A stretch of DNA of 64,000 bases from Clostridiales bacterium (GTDB taxonomy: Bacteria; Bacillota; Clostridia; Christensenellales; Pumilibacteraceae), in the NCBI GenBank assembly GCA_022508505.1, contig JAFLVC010000001.1:186001-250000 (forward strand), in the 5' to 3' direction. Shown here in pieces: positions 8,813 through 16,724 of this stretch (positions are counted from its first letter, which is position 1; each line of letters begins with the position of its first letter). The position numbers and the translations under genes were made by a program. Below the pieces are notes generated by a model. The model was not told the origin of the DNA. It was given only the letters and a program-made list of their open reading frames with translations, and did not search any database.

Positions 8813-8841
8813 TTGACAAGCGGAAAACTATATTGTATAAT
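8813..8841 (+). promoter_or_regulatory. consensus promoter for the tRNA array
   Basis: TTGACA (8813-8818), exactly 17 bp, TATAAT (8836-8841): a full sigma-70/A consensus about 65 bp before the first tRNA-Thr. The stretch 8560-8906 otherwise holds only this and the divergent lipoprotein promoter. Confidence 0.9.
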
Positions 8842-8906
8842 GACAACTGCGTGGGGTTACGCGAGCTCCGATTTGCTTGGTTTCCGTCCCCGAAAATACA
8901 ACCTAT

Positions 8907-8982
8907 GCTGTTATGGCTCAGTCGGTAGAGCACCACCTTGGTAAGGTGGAGGTCCCGGGTTCGAATCCCGGTAACAGCTCCA
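8907..8982 (+). tRNA. tRNA-Thr (anticodon GGT)
   Basis: A complete 76-nt cloverleaf: acceptor GCTGTTA/TAACAGC, D arm GCTC/GAGC, anticodon stem CCACC/GGTGG with loop TTGGTAA (anticodon GGT, Thr), T arm with GGTTCGAATCC, discriminator T and encoded CCA at 8980-8982. Confidence 0.97.
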
Positions 8983-8988
8983 AAGCGC

Positions 8989-9012
8989 AAATACCGCCGC
9001 AAGGCGGTATTT
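8989..9012 (+). terminator. terminator-like hairpin 1 of tRNA array
   Basis: A perfect 10-bp stem AAATACCGCC/GGCGGTATTT with a GCAA tetraloop, but only a short T tract. The same hairpin recurs after the next tRNA-like copy. Confidence 0.6.
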
Positions 9013-9085
9013 CTACTGTGGCCCATGCAGGGCCACGTCCTTGGTAAGGACGAGGTCACCGGTTCGAATCCGGTTAGTAGCTCCA
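9012..9085 (+). tRNA. aberrant tRNA-Thr(GGT)-like copy, altered D arm
   Basis: The 3' two thirds are normal: anticodon stem CGTCC/GGACG with loop TTGGTAA, T arm ACCGG/CCGGT, acceptor 3' strand TAGTAGC and CCA at 9083-9085. The 5' part is not. Acceptor position 1 is mismatched, and the D region is GTGGCCC-ATGCA-GGGCCAC (9018-9036), a self-complementary hairpin lacking the usual D loop GG and intruding on the acceptor and anticodon stems. It is either a decayed tRNA-Thr isoacceptor or a functional oddity; I favour a pseudo-tRNA. Confidence 0.55.
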
Positions 9086-9091
9086 AAGCGC

Positions 9092-9115
9092 AAATACCGC
9101 CGCAAGGCGGTATTT
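9092..9115 (+). terminator. terminator-like hairpin 2 of tRNA array
   Basis: A second exact copy of AAATACCGCC-GCAA-GGCGGTATTT, followed here by TT, between the second and third tRNA-like copies. Confidence 0.6.
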
Positions 9116-9187
9116 TTACTGTGGCCCATGCAGGGCCGCGTCTTTGGTAGGGACGAGGTCATCGGTTCGAATCCCGGTAACAGCTCC
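9115..9187 (+). pseudogene. degenerate tRNA-Thr-like copy
   Basis: It repeats the same GTGGCCCATGCAGGGCC D-region hairpin and a TTGGTAG anticodon loop. The acceptor strands no longer pair, the T stem has mismatches, and the 3' end is CCG instead of CCA. Its last ~25 nt match the 3' end of the intact tRNA at 8907-8982. Probably non-functional. Confidence 0.6.
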
Positions 9188-9199
9188 GGACGGCATATA

Positions 9200-9224
9200 A
9201 GGGCGCTATCAAAGCGCCCTTTTT
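9200..9224 (+). terminator. rho-independent terminator of tRNA array
   Basis: Stem AGGGCGCT/AGCGCCCT with loop ATCAA, followed by TTTTT. Confidence 0.85.
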
Positions 9225-9319
9225 GCGTGTCTCGCGCTCGGTCATGTAGGTCTGATATCGGCAATTTGTCGATAACCGAAAGCAAAGCGGGACACGGCAA
9301 AAACGCGCAGAAAAGACTA

Positions 9320-9348
9320 TTGACAAAAGTCGGTAAATAAGATAGAAT
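9320..9348 (+). promoter_or_regulatory. promoter of the QueD-like gene
   Basis: TTGACA (9320-9325), 17-bp spacer, TAGAAT (9343-9348); predicted leader of about 37 nt. Confidence 0.8.
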
Positions 9349-9391
9349 TAGGCGAGGGTTTAAACAACCTAAAATAAAAAAGGAGAATATC

Positions 9392-9985
9392 ATGAGAAGC
9401 ATTACTACGTTGGATTTACAGTACGCCCACAGGTTTTACGGCTTTAAGGGCGAGGCACAGTATTTGCACGGCCACACCGGCAAGCTTACTATCGAGGTGG
9501 AGGACACCGTCGAGTCGGGAGTAAACATGGTCTTTCCGTGCAACGAAATCAAAAAGACGGCGTGGGAGGTTTTGCAAAACTTCGACCACGCGCTCGTTCT
9601 GCGCGAGGACGACCCGCTGCTCCCCGCAATATTGAAGGTTTACGAAGAGCAGGGCATACGCAACGGCGCGCCGTCCAACAAGCAGAAAGGCCCTGCGTTC
9701 AAGACCGAGCTTGCGACCGCATACCCCGAGTGCCGCCTCGTTGTCACCAAAGAGACCATGACCGTCGAAGGCATGATTAAAATAGTCTACGACCTGTTGA
9801 AGGACAAACTGAACATAGTCAAGCTCACCTTCACGAGCGGAGTAAACGCCGCGACCGAGACGTATGAGTCTAAGAATAACGCCGCGGCATACGAGCCCAA
9901 GAACAAGATCGACCGCTGCCCGCTATGCGGCATCGCTCTCAACGAGAACGGCGTTTGCACGAAGTGCGGCTACAAGAAAAAGTGA
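9392..9985 (+). CDS. queD: 6-pyruvoyl/6-carboxy-tetrahydropterin synthase family protein
   Basis: 197 residues. The zinc ligands of the PTPS/QueD fold are present: His13 (AHRF) and His26/His28 (HGHTG). The FDHALVL and late VEGMIKIVYDLL...VKLTF segments are also typical. QueD makes 6-carboxytetrahydropterin for 7-deazaguanine (queuosine) synthesis. Two differences from ordinary QueD (~120-140 aa) stand out: an insertion around residues 80-120 and a C-terminal zinc ribbon (CPLCG...CTKCG, ~176-193). No queC, queE or queF gene is adjacent, so pathway membership is inferred from family only. RBS AAAGGAGAA precedes the ATG. Confidence 0.8.
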   Translation: MRSITTLDLQYAHRFYGFKGEAQYLHGHTGKLTIEVEDTVESGVNMVFPCNEIKKTAWEVLQNFDHALVLREDDPLLPAILKVYEEQGIRNGAPSNKQKGPAFKTELATAYPECRLVVTKETMTVEGMIKIVYDLLKDKLNIVKLTFTSGVNAATETYESKNNAAAYEPKNKIDRCPLCGIALNENGVCTKCGYKKK

Positions 9986-10103
9986 TAAGCGGTAAGTCGC
10001 CGCATAGTGTAACATAGGTAAAGAACCGACCTTGCCGCAAACGGCGAGAGTCGGTTTTGTGTTGCCGAAAAAACGCGGTAAGCGGGATTTTCGATTGAAA
10101 CTA

Positions 10104-10133
10104 TTGACTATTTTTTTAAGGTTGTGATACAAT
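10104..10133 (+). promoter_or_regulatory. promoter of the surface-polymer operon
   Basis: TTGACT (10104-10109), 18-bp spacer, TACAAT (10128-10133); leader of about 80 nt to the GTG at 10219. Confidence 0.65.
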
Positions 10134-10218
10134 ATAATAAGAAGAATAGCGCCTTTGTGTTTTTTCGTACCGTTTTTTGGGGCGAAAAGGACGAGGCACG
10201 GACGGCAAGGAGCAAAAA

Positions 10219-11343
10219 GTGTCCGAAAAGCGAATATATCTTTCTTCGCCGCACATGGGCGGGGGCGAGCAAAAATACATACAAGAAGCGTTCGATACAA
10301 ATTGGATTGCGCCGCTCGGCAAAAACGTCGACGAGCTCGAAAACATTTGCGCTAAGTTTGTCGGAAAGGGGTACGGCGCGGCGACGGTGTCGGGAACGAG
10401 CGCCATTCATCTCGCGCTCAAGCTTTGCGGTCTCTCCGAGGGCGATACGGTTATTTGCTCCGACTTTACTTTTATGGGCTCGTGCGACGGCGTAATGTAC
10501 GAAAAGGCTACGCCCGTGTTTGTCGGAAGCGAAAAGGACACCCTCAACATGTCGCCCGAACATCTCGACAGCGCACTGAAAGCGGCGAAAAAGAAGGGCA
10601 AGCTCCCCAAGGCAATCATTATCGTCGACCTCTACGGCACGGCGGCGGACTACGACAAGCTTTTACCCGTTGCGGACAGCTACGGCGTTCCCGTAATCGA
10701 GGACGCGGCGGAGGCGTTCGGCGGGAGCTACAAGGGCAAAAAGCTGGGGGGATTCGGCAAGTATTCCATTCTGTCCTTCAACGGCAACAAGATAATCACC
10801 GCTTCGGGCGGCGGAATGCTGCTTACGGGCGACAAGGCGGACGCCGACAAGGCCAAGTTTTGGTCGACGCAGTCGCGCGAAAAAGCGGTGTGGTACGAGC
10901 ACCGCGAGGTGGGCTACAACTATCGGCTCAGCAACATTTGCGCGGGCATTGCGCGCGGGCAGATGGAGGTGTTGGAAAAACGCGTCGCGCAGAAAAAGGC
11001 CATACACGCCCGCTACGCCGAGGCGTTTAAAAGCTCGGCGCTTCATATATTCATGCCGCCGCGCGGCGACTCCAACTATTGGCTGTCGGTGGGCGTTATC
11101 GACAAGAGTAGCAAGGTCAAGTTTACGGATATTATAGACGCGCTCGCGGCGCGCAACATCGAGAGCCGCCCGCTGTGGAAGCCCATGCATCTACAGCCGC
11201 TTTTTGCGGGGTGCGAGTACTACGGCGACGGATTAGAGGAGGACGCGTTCTCGCGCGGCATCTGTCTGCCGTCCGATACCAAAATGACGGAAGAAGAGCA
11301 AATGCGAGTTATTGAGACCGTCAAAGGAGCGTTGGGCGAGTAG
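10219..11343 (+). CDS. DegT/DnrJ/EryC1/StrS-family PLP sugar aminotransferase
   Basis: 374 residues from a GTG start chosen because AAGGAG lies 6 nt upstream. Motifs: GTSAIHLAL, the DLYGTAADYDKL and VIEDAAEAFGG segments, and SFNGNK with the PLP-binding Lys at ~191, then ASGGGML. The C-terminus has RPLWKPMHLQP, as in PglE/PseC-like enzymes that aminate a UDP-4-keto sugar. It opens an operon and overlaps the next gene (TAGTG), the fused phosphoglycosyl transferase. That order resembles PglE with PglC in diNAc-bacillosamine-type pathways, so it probably makes the amino-sugar donor for the lipid-linked step. The exact sugar is unknown. Confidence 0.88.
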   Translation: MSEKRIYLSSPHMGGGEQKYIQEAFDTNWIAPLGKNVDELENICAKFVGKGYGAATVSGTSAIHLALKLCGLSEGDTVICSDFTFMGSCDGVMYEKATPVFVGSEKDTLNMSPEHLDSALKAAKKKGKLPKAIIIVDLYGTAADYDKLLPVADSYGVPVIEDAAEAFGGSYKGKKLGGFGKYSILSFNGNKIITASGGGMLLTGDKADADKAKFWSTQSREKAVWYEHREVGYNYRLSNICAGIARGQMEVLEKRVAQKKAIHARYAEAFKSSALHIFMPPRGDSNYWLSVGVIDKSSKVKFTDIIDALAARNIESRPLWKPMHLQPLFAGCEYYGDGLEEDAFSRGICLPSDTKMTEEEQMRVIETVKGALGE

Positions 11344-12998
11344 TGGAGTGGTGGCATATATTGCTCATAGCGCTCGGCGGCGCACTCGCGGTTTTAGCGG
11401 CGGTAATACTGCTGTACCGCCCGATATTCAAACGCTTTTTCGACATTTTGCTGTCGGCTGTTGCGCTTATTCTGCTGTCGTGGCTATTTTTAATCCTCGC
11501 TATCCTCATACGCATAAAGCTCGGCGGGCCGGTGCTTTTCCGCCAGCCCCGTCCCGGCAAGAACGGCAAGGTGTTCATGCTCCACAAGTTTCGGACTATG
11601 ACAAACGCGAAGGACGAGAACGGCGAGCTTTTGCCCGACGAGGAACGGCTGACTAAGTTCGGCAAGTTCCTGCGCGCGACCTCGCTTGACGAGCTTCCCG
11701 AAATATGGGACATCTTCCGCGGCAAGATGAGCATAATCGGCCCGCGCCCCCTTCGCGTCGAGTACCTTCCGCTGTACGATGAGGAGCAGGCGCACCGCCA
11801 CGACGTGCGCCCGGGGCTCACGGGACTCGCGCAGGTCAACGGCCGCAACGCGATAAGCTGGGAAAAGAAGTTCGAGTACGACGTGGAGTACGCGCGGCAC
11901 GTCAACATTTTTACAGACATAGCTATATTTTTCAAGACCGTCGGAAAGGTATTTAAGCGCGACGGCATATCACAGGAGGGCTCGGCGACCATGCCGTTCT
12001 TTACGGGAACAAAGCACATAAACGTCCTCGTCACGAGCTGCGGCAGGCGAGTCGAGCTCGTCAAGGCGTTCAAGGCGGCGCGCGACGAAAACAAGATTGT
12101 CGGCGACGTCGTTTGCGCCGACTGTGCGGACACCGCGCCCGCCCTCGCGTTTGCCGACAAGAAGCGAATTGTACCGAGAATATCGAGCGGCGAGTACGTA
12201 GACGCGCTCGTAAAAATCATCGAGGAAGAAAAAATCTCGCTTGTCGTGCCGACGATAGACACCGAGCTCGTGCTCCTTGCGGAGAACAGGGAAAGGCTCG
12301 AAAAAAGCGGCGCGCGCCTTTTGGTTCCGAGCGCGGAGGCAGTCGCAATATGCTGCGACAAGCAAAAGACGGCGGAGTTTTTTGCTTGTCACGGCTTCGA
12401 CGCGCCCAAGACGCTCACGCCCGAAGAAGTCGAAAATTACGACGGAAAAAATCCGCTGTTTGTTAAGCCCAAGGACGGAAGCAGCAGCATAAACGCCTTC
12501 AAGGTCAAAAACGAAAAAGAGCTCAAGTTCTTTACCGAGTACATAGATAATCCAATCGTGCAGGAGTGCGCCGAGGGGCAGGAATACACCGTCGACATTC
12601 TCACCGACTTTTCGGGCGAGCCCGTTTTGATAGTGCCGAGAGCTCGCCTCGCTGTGCGGAGCGGCGAGATTTTGAAGGGTCGTATCGAAAAGAACGAAAA
12701 GATTATCGAGACGGCGCGGCGGCTCGTAAAGGAGCTCGGCTACGTCGGACAGCTTACGGCGCAGGGCTTTTTGACGGACGGCGGCGAGTTCAAGCTTATC
12801 GAGATGAACGCGCGCTTCGGCGGCGGCGCTACCATGAGCATAAAGGCGGGCGCCGACTTTTGCGGCGCGCTCTACAAAATGCTGCGCGGCGACAAAGTAG
12901 AGTACAGCGACGATTATTGCGACGGCACGACGATTGCGCGGTTTGACGACAGCGTGATTGTCGGTGGCGACGGACAAGGACGGATTGGGGCGAAATGA
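11343..12998 (+). CDS. phosphoglycosyl transferase fused to an ATP-grasp ligase
   Basis: 551 residues from a GTG overlapping the previous stop. Residues ~1-210 are a small bacterial sugar transferase (PglC/WbaP type): an N-terminal hydrophobic segment, KRFFDILLS, FRTM, TSLDELPEIWDI, GPRPLR and PGLTGLAQVNGR. Residues ~222-551 are an ATP-grasp enzyme: a CarB/PylC-like pre-domain (INVLVTSCGRRVELVKAF), FVKPKDGSSS, and the metal-binding FKLIEMNARFGGG. The first half would load a sugar-phosphate on undecaprenyl phosphate; the second would form an amide or other acyl-phosphate-derived bond, perhaps on an amino sugar. The coding frame is continuous across the junction, so it is not two overlapping genes. 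Confidence 0.88.
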   Translation: MEWWHILLIALGGALAVLAAVILLYRPIFKRFFDILLSAVALILLSWLFLILAILIRIKLGGPVLFRQPRPGKNGKVFMLHKFRTMTNAKDENGELLPDEERLTKFGKFLRATSLDELPEIWDIFRGKMSIIGPRPLRVEYLPLYDEEQAHRHDVRPGLTGLAQVNGRNAISWEKKFEYDVEYARHVNIFTDIAIFFKTVGKVFKRDGISQEGSATMPFFTGTKHINVLVTSCGRRVELVKAFKAARDENKIVGDVVCADCADTAPALAFADKKRIVPRISSGEYVDALVKIIEEEKISLVVPTIDTELVLLAENRERLEKSGARLLVPSAEAVAICCDKQKTAEFFACHGFDAPKTLTPEEVENYDGKNPLFVKPKDGSSSINAFKVKNEKELKFFTEYIDNPIVQECAEGQEYTVDILTDFSGEPVLIVPRARLAVRSGEILKGRIEKNEKIIETARRLVKELGYVGQLTAQGFLTDGGEFKLIEMNARFGGGATMSIKAGADFCGALYKMLRGDKVEYSDDYCDGTTIARFDDSVIVGGDGQGRIGAK

Positions 12999-14449
12999 TT
13001 AAAGCGGTTGTTTTCGATTTGGACGATACGCTTTTTCCCGAGCGCGAGTACGTCGCGTCGGGGTTTGCCGCCGTTTCCGAAGCGGTTGAAGCCGAGCACG
13101 GCATATCGGGTGCGAAAGAGGAATTTTGCGCGCTCTTTGCCGAGAATAAAGAGGGCGTGTTCGACAGGTTTTGCGAAAAGCACAATCTCGACGGACAAGC
13201 TGCCAAAAAAATGACCGAGCTCTACCGCGGGCACGCGCCCGACATCTCGCTTCACGACGAAATAAAGTCAGTGCTCAAAGAATTGAAAAACAAGGGTTAC
13301 AAGCTCGGCATAGTAACGGACGGCAGACCGAACGGCCAGCGCAAAAAGATAGAAGCGCTTGGGCTTTCCGCGCTTGTCGACGAGATAATAATAACCGACG
13401 AGCTGGGCGGGAAAGAGTTTCGAAAGCCCAACCCGACAGCGTTTGAAAAGATGTCGACGCTACTCGGAGTCCCGCTCGATCAAATGATGTACGTCGGCGA
13501 CAATCCTAAAAAAGACTTTGCTATCGGAGCACACGGCGTGACGACGGTGCGGCTAAAAGGCGACGGAATTTACGAAGGCTCCGACTACCTTGACGGCATA
13601 AAGGAAAATTATGCCATTGACTCTTTTGACGAGCTGTCCCGCGTTATCGGCGAGGCGGACGGCGAAGAAAAGGCGTTTGTTCACGGCAAGCTGCTCGACA
13701 TAATGGATTTTGTTCACGGCGTGTGCGCGGCGGAGGGAATAGAATATTCGCTTTCGGGCGGAACGATGCTCGGCGCGGTGCGGCACAAGGGCTTTATTCC
13801 TTGGGACGACGACATGGATATTATCATGCGGCGTGAGCAGTTTGACAGGTTCGACGCGGTAATTCGCGACTACTGCGAAAGGGACGGAAGGTTTGTTTAC
13901 AACACCGACCGCAGAGTGCCCATTGTGGGGTACAGGGAAACGCCGACGCGAAGCGGAAAGAGATACAACCGTATCAAGGTGGATATATTTTTCCTCGACA
14001 ATTTTCCCGACAAAAAGAGCAAGCGCAGGCGTCTGCTCTTCCGCATAAGGACGCTTCAAGGCATGCTCCATAAGGGCAAGCTCAATTGGAAGAAGTACGA
14101 CCTAAAGGGCAAAATCCTGTTGATAGCGACGCGCGCACTCGGCGCGTTCAGATCGAGCAAGGGGCTTTTGAAATCGTACCGCAAGCTTTCGACGTCGTAT
14201 AACGCCGTGCCCACTCGGCAGATGTTTATATCGAACGACCTGTACGCCGTGCTCAAGGTGCCGTACGACCGCGAGTGGTTCGACGGCGCGAGTGAAATGC
14301 CGTTTGAGGACAGGCGCTATCTTGTTTTCGACGCATACGACAAAATACTTACATACCGTTACGGCGACTACATGACTCCGCCGCCCGAAAAGGAAAGAGT
14401 TTTCAAACACGTCAAGATAGAACGGGCGACGCATGAGGAAAGCAAATGA
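12995..14449 (+). CDS. HAD phosphatase fused to a LicD-family transferase
   Basis: 484 residues, start overlapping the previous stop (ATGA). Residues 1-~215 are a HAD hydrolase: FDLDDTLF (motif I), GIVTDG (II), KPNPTAF Lys (III), YVGDNPKKD (IV). Residues ~225-480 are a LicD/fukutin-like nucleotidyltransferase-fold domain with SGGTMLGAVRHKGFIPWDDD at ~259-278 and a late YGDYMTPPP. LicD proteins transfer phosphocholine or polyol phosphate onto surface glycans. The fusion suggests that a phosphate ester linked to the same pathway is hydrolysed, but this is inference. Both active sites look intact. Confidence 0.87.
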   Translation: MIKAVVFDLDDTLFPEREYVASGFAAVSEAVEAEHGISGAKEEFCALFAENKEGVFDRFCEKHNLDGQAAKKMTELYRGHAPDISLHDEIKSVLKELKNKGYKLGIVTDGRPNGQRKKIEALGLSALVDEIIITDELGGKEFRKPNPTAFEKMSTLLGVPLDQMMYVGDNPKKDFAIGAHGVTTVRLKGDGIYEGSDYLDGIKENYAIDSFDELSRVIGEADGEEKAFVHGKLLDIMDFVHGVCAAEGIEYSLSGGTMLGAVRHKGFIPWDDDMDIIMRREQFDRFDAVIRDYCERDGRFVYNTDRRVPIVGYRETPTRSGKRYNRIKVDIFFLDNFPDKKSKRRRLLFRIRTLQGMLHKGKLNWKKYDLKGKILLIATRALGAFRSSKGLLKSYRKLSTSYNAVPTRQMFISNDLYAVLKVPYDREWFDGASEMPFEDRRYLVFDAYDKILTYRYGDYMTPPPEKERVFKHVKIERATHEESK

Positions 14450-14501
14450 CGGACTTCGCGGTGTCGGAAGCCACAAAAATTCGATGGACGAGGAGAGAGA
14501 A

Positions 14502-15338
14502 ATGAACGAAACGGAGCTTACCGAAAAGATAAAAACGGTTCAGCTCGAAATAGCGCAAGTGCTTGCCGACATCTGCGAGAGAAACGGCATACGGTATTTT
14601 CTCGCTTACGGAACGCTCCTCGGCGCGATACGTCACGACGGGTTTATCCCGTGGGACGACGACATAGATATCATGATGCCGTATCCCGACCTGTTGAAGT
14701 TTGAAGAGGCGTGTAAGAGAGAGCTGCCGCAAGGCTATTTTTATCAGTCGCCCAACACCGATCCCGAATACGACCTTACGATAATGCGGCTTTGCAAGGA
14801 CAATACGGTCATGCTCGAAGAGCGCATGAAAGATAAAAACATTCATCACGGGATATTCGTGGACATCTATCCGCTTTTCGGCGCGGCGACGGGGTTCGGG
14901 CGCAAAATACAGGTCTTTCGCGCGATGAAGCGCGCGCTGTATCTTTGGGGAAAACCTCCCGAAAATCACGGCGCGCTGACGCGAATGGGCTCTAAGTTTT
15001 TGCTCGCGTTAAAACCCAAGAGAAAAAGAAAAAAGGCGGCGGACAAGCTGTTTAAAAAGATAGCGCTCGACTACGACGCCTGCGAAAACGTAACCGTTTT
15101 GGACAGCCGCACCGAGGGCATGCGGCGTGATTATGCAAGGGCGTGGTTCGGAGAGGGGGTGCCGCACGTATTCGAGGACACCGCGTTCAAAATCCCCGCC
15201 GACGCGCACTCCGTACTCGAAAAGCGTTACGGCGACTATATGGCGCTCCCGCCCGAAAACGAGCGCGTGCCGCATCACGACTATGTCAGGATTTCGTTCG
15301 ACGCGCAAGGCTCCGACGCTTGGGCAAAAGTCGAGTGA
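14502..15338 (+). CDS. LicD-family phosphotransferase 2
   Basis: 278 residues. The ATG at 14502 has AGGAG 6-7 nt upstream; an in-frame ATG at 14433 overlaps the previous gene but has no better ribosome site. The LicD signature is AYGTLLGAIRHDGFIPWDDD (~36-55), then DIDIMMP, and the C-terminal RYGDYMALPPENERVPHH. A hydrophilic C-terminus and no signal peptide put it in the cytoplasm or at the membrane face. It is more divergent from the other LicD copies here than they are from each other. Substrate unknown: phosphocholine, glycerol phosphate or ribitol phosphate are the family options. Confidence 0.87.
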   Translation: MNETELTEKIKTVQLEIAQVLADICERNGIRYFLAYGTLLGAIRHDGFIPWDDDIDIMMPYPDLLKFEEACKRELPQGYFYQSPNTDPEYDLTIMRLCKDNTVMLEERMKDKNIHHGIFVDIYPLFGAATGFGRKIQVFRAMKRALYLWGKPPENHGALTRMGSKFLLALKPKRKRKKAADKLFKKIALDYDACENVTVLDSRTEGMRRDYARAWFGEGVPHVFEDTAFKIPADAHSVLEKRYGDYMALPPENERVPHHDYVRISFDAQGSDAWAKVE

Positions 15339-15366
15339 CGTTCTAGGAAAGGCAAAGGAGAAAGAG

Positions 15367-16170
15367 ATGAACGAAATACAGCAAAGATTACTGTCGATGT
15401 TGGAGTGGCTGCACGAGTTTTGCGAAAAGCACTCCGTCACGTATTATGCGATAGGCGGTACGCTTCTCGGCGCGGTGCGGCACAAGGGCTTTATCCCTTG
15501 GGACGACGATATAGACGTCGGGATGCCGCGAAAGGAATACGAGAGGTTTTTGGAGCTCGCAAAAGCGGAAGGCGGGAGGTACAGAGCGGAGACGGTCGCC
15601 GACGGCAACAAGGATTTCATATACAGCTTTTGCAAGCTGTACGACACCGAGTCAACCGTCGTTTGCAACACCAAATACAGGACGAAGCGCGGGCTTTTTA
15701 TCGACATATTCCCGCTTGACGGCGCGGGCAACACGCTCGAAGATGGTAAAAAGTACTACAAGAGCATAGAGTTCAAAAACCGCGTGATTAGCGCAAAGCG
15801 CGGAAAGCTGAGCAAGCGCAAGCCGTTCTACCAAAACGCGTCGGTGTTTATAGCCAAGTTTCTGCCCATAAATTGGCGCAAAAAGCTGGCAAAGGTTCAC
15901 CGCGAATGCGCGGCGCGCGAATACGACACGTGCGAGTACGTGGGCAATCTTTTCGGGCATTGGCACGAGCGCGAAATAGTCAAGCGCGAGTGGATGGGCG
16001 AGCCCAAGCTGTACGAGTTTGAAAGCATAAAAATCTGCGGGCCGCAGGACGCCGACAGCTATCTCACGTCCATTTACGGCGACTACATGACTCCGCCGCC
16101 CGAGGAAAAGAGAAAGCCCGACCACGAGGCCTTGTTTATGGATTTGAATAAATCCTATCTCGAGGACTGA
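15367..16170 (+). CDS. LicD-family phosphotransferase 3
   Basis: 267 residues from an ATG preceded by AAGGAG at 15355-15360. GGTLLGAVRHKGFIPWDDDI near residues 31-50 is the catalytic LicD motif, and FIDIFPLDG and YGDYMTPPP follow. It is clearly a close paralogue of the gene at 16725 (shared WLHEFC, ETVADGNK, QNASVFIAK/QNAAIVIAK, GPQDADS, DLNKSYL), so the two arose by duplication. It is the last gene before a new promoter at 16224. Confidence 0.88.
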   Translation: MNEIQQRLLSMLEWLHEFCEKHSVTYYAIGGTLLGAVRHKGFIPWDDDIDVGMPRKEYERFLELAKAEGGRYRAETVADGNKDFIYSFCKLYDTESTVVCNTKYRTKRGLFIDIFPLDGAGNTLEDGKKYYKSIEFKNRVISAKRGKLSKRKPFYQNASVFIAKFLPINWRKKLAKVHRECAAREYDTCEYVGNLFGHWHEREIVKREWMGEPKLYEFESIKICGPQDADSYLTSIYGDYMTPPPEEKRKPDHEALFMDLNKSYLED

Positions 16171-16223
16171 CTGCGCTAAATACGAAATCGCCCACCGTTA
16201 TTGAAAATCGGAAGTCAAATTAC

Positions 16224-16253
16224 TTGATAAAGACCGAACAGTTCGGCTATAAT
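16224..16253 (+). promoter_or_regulatory. internal promoter before tagD
   Basis: TTGATA (16224-16229), 18-bp spacer, TATAAT (16248-16253). It divides the locus into two transcription units. Confidence 0.7.
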
Positions 16254-16329
16254 AGCATTACAATTATACAAATAAAGCACAACGAATCCCGACGGAAACG
16301 ACGGACATACAAAAAGAGGATCGGCGGAC

Positions 16330-16722
16330 ATGAAAAAAGTCATAACATACGGCACGTACGACCTTTTGCATTACGGACACATCAACCTGTTGCGAAGGGC
16401 AAAAGAGCTCGGCGACTACCTGATCGTCGCGCTTTCCACCGACGAGTTCAACGAGATCAAGGGCAAAAAGAGCTATTTTTCGTACGAAAAGAGAAAGCAG
16501 ATGTTGGAGGCGATACGTTACGTCGACGAGGTCATTCCCGAATCGACGTGGGAGCAAAAGGTCGAGGACGCAAAAAAGTACGGCATTGACGTCTTTGTAA
16601 TAGGCGATGATTGGGCGGGCAAGTTTGACTTTTTGAAAGACGTCGGCGTTGAGGTCGTTTATCTTCCGCGTACGCCGCAGGTGAGCACGACGCAGATTAA
16701 GTACGAGATTAAAGGAGATTAG
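16330..16722 (+). CDS. tagD: glycerol-3-phosphate cytidylyltransferase
   Basis: 130 residues, the usual TagD size. HYGH at 14-17 is the nucleotidyltransferase HxGH motif (YGTYDLLHYGHINLL), and RTPQVSTTQIK near the C-terminus is the second family signature. It would make CDP-glycerol from CTP and sn-glycerol 3-phosphate, the donor for glycerol-phosphate teichoic-type polymers. Two nucleotides separate it from the next gene, a LicD transferase, which suggests that CDP-glycerol feeds a LicD enzyme here, since no TagB/TagF-type transferase is present in the window. Confidence 0.93.
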   Translation: MKKVITYGTYDLLHYGHINLLRRAKELGDYLIVALSTDEFNEIKGKKSYFSYEKRKQMLEAIRYVDEVIPESTWEQKVEDAKKYGIDVFVIGDDWAGKFDFLKDVGVEVVYLPRTPQVSTTQIKYEIKGD

Positions 16723-16724
16723 CC

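Noticed and set aside
8938-9340. Open frames across the tRNA array, similar to each other
   Set aside because: The similarity comes from the tandem tRNA-like repeats and their hairpins, not from a protein family.
9349-9391. Possible preQ1-type riboswitch before the QueD-like gene
   Set aside because: Only a very short AGGGTT/AACCT pairing with a 5-nt loop exists in the ~37-nt leader; it lacks the preQ1 loop and pseudoknot sequences.
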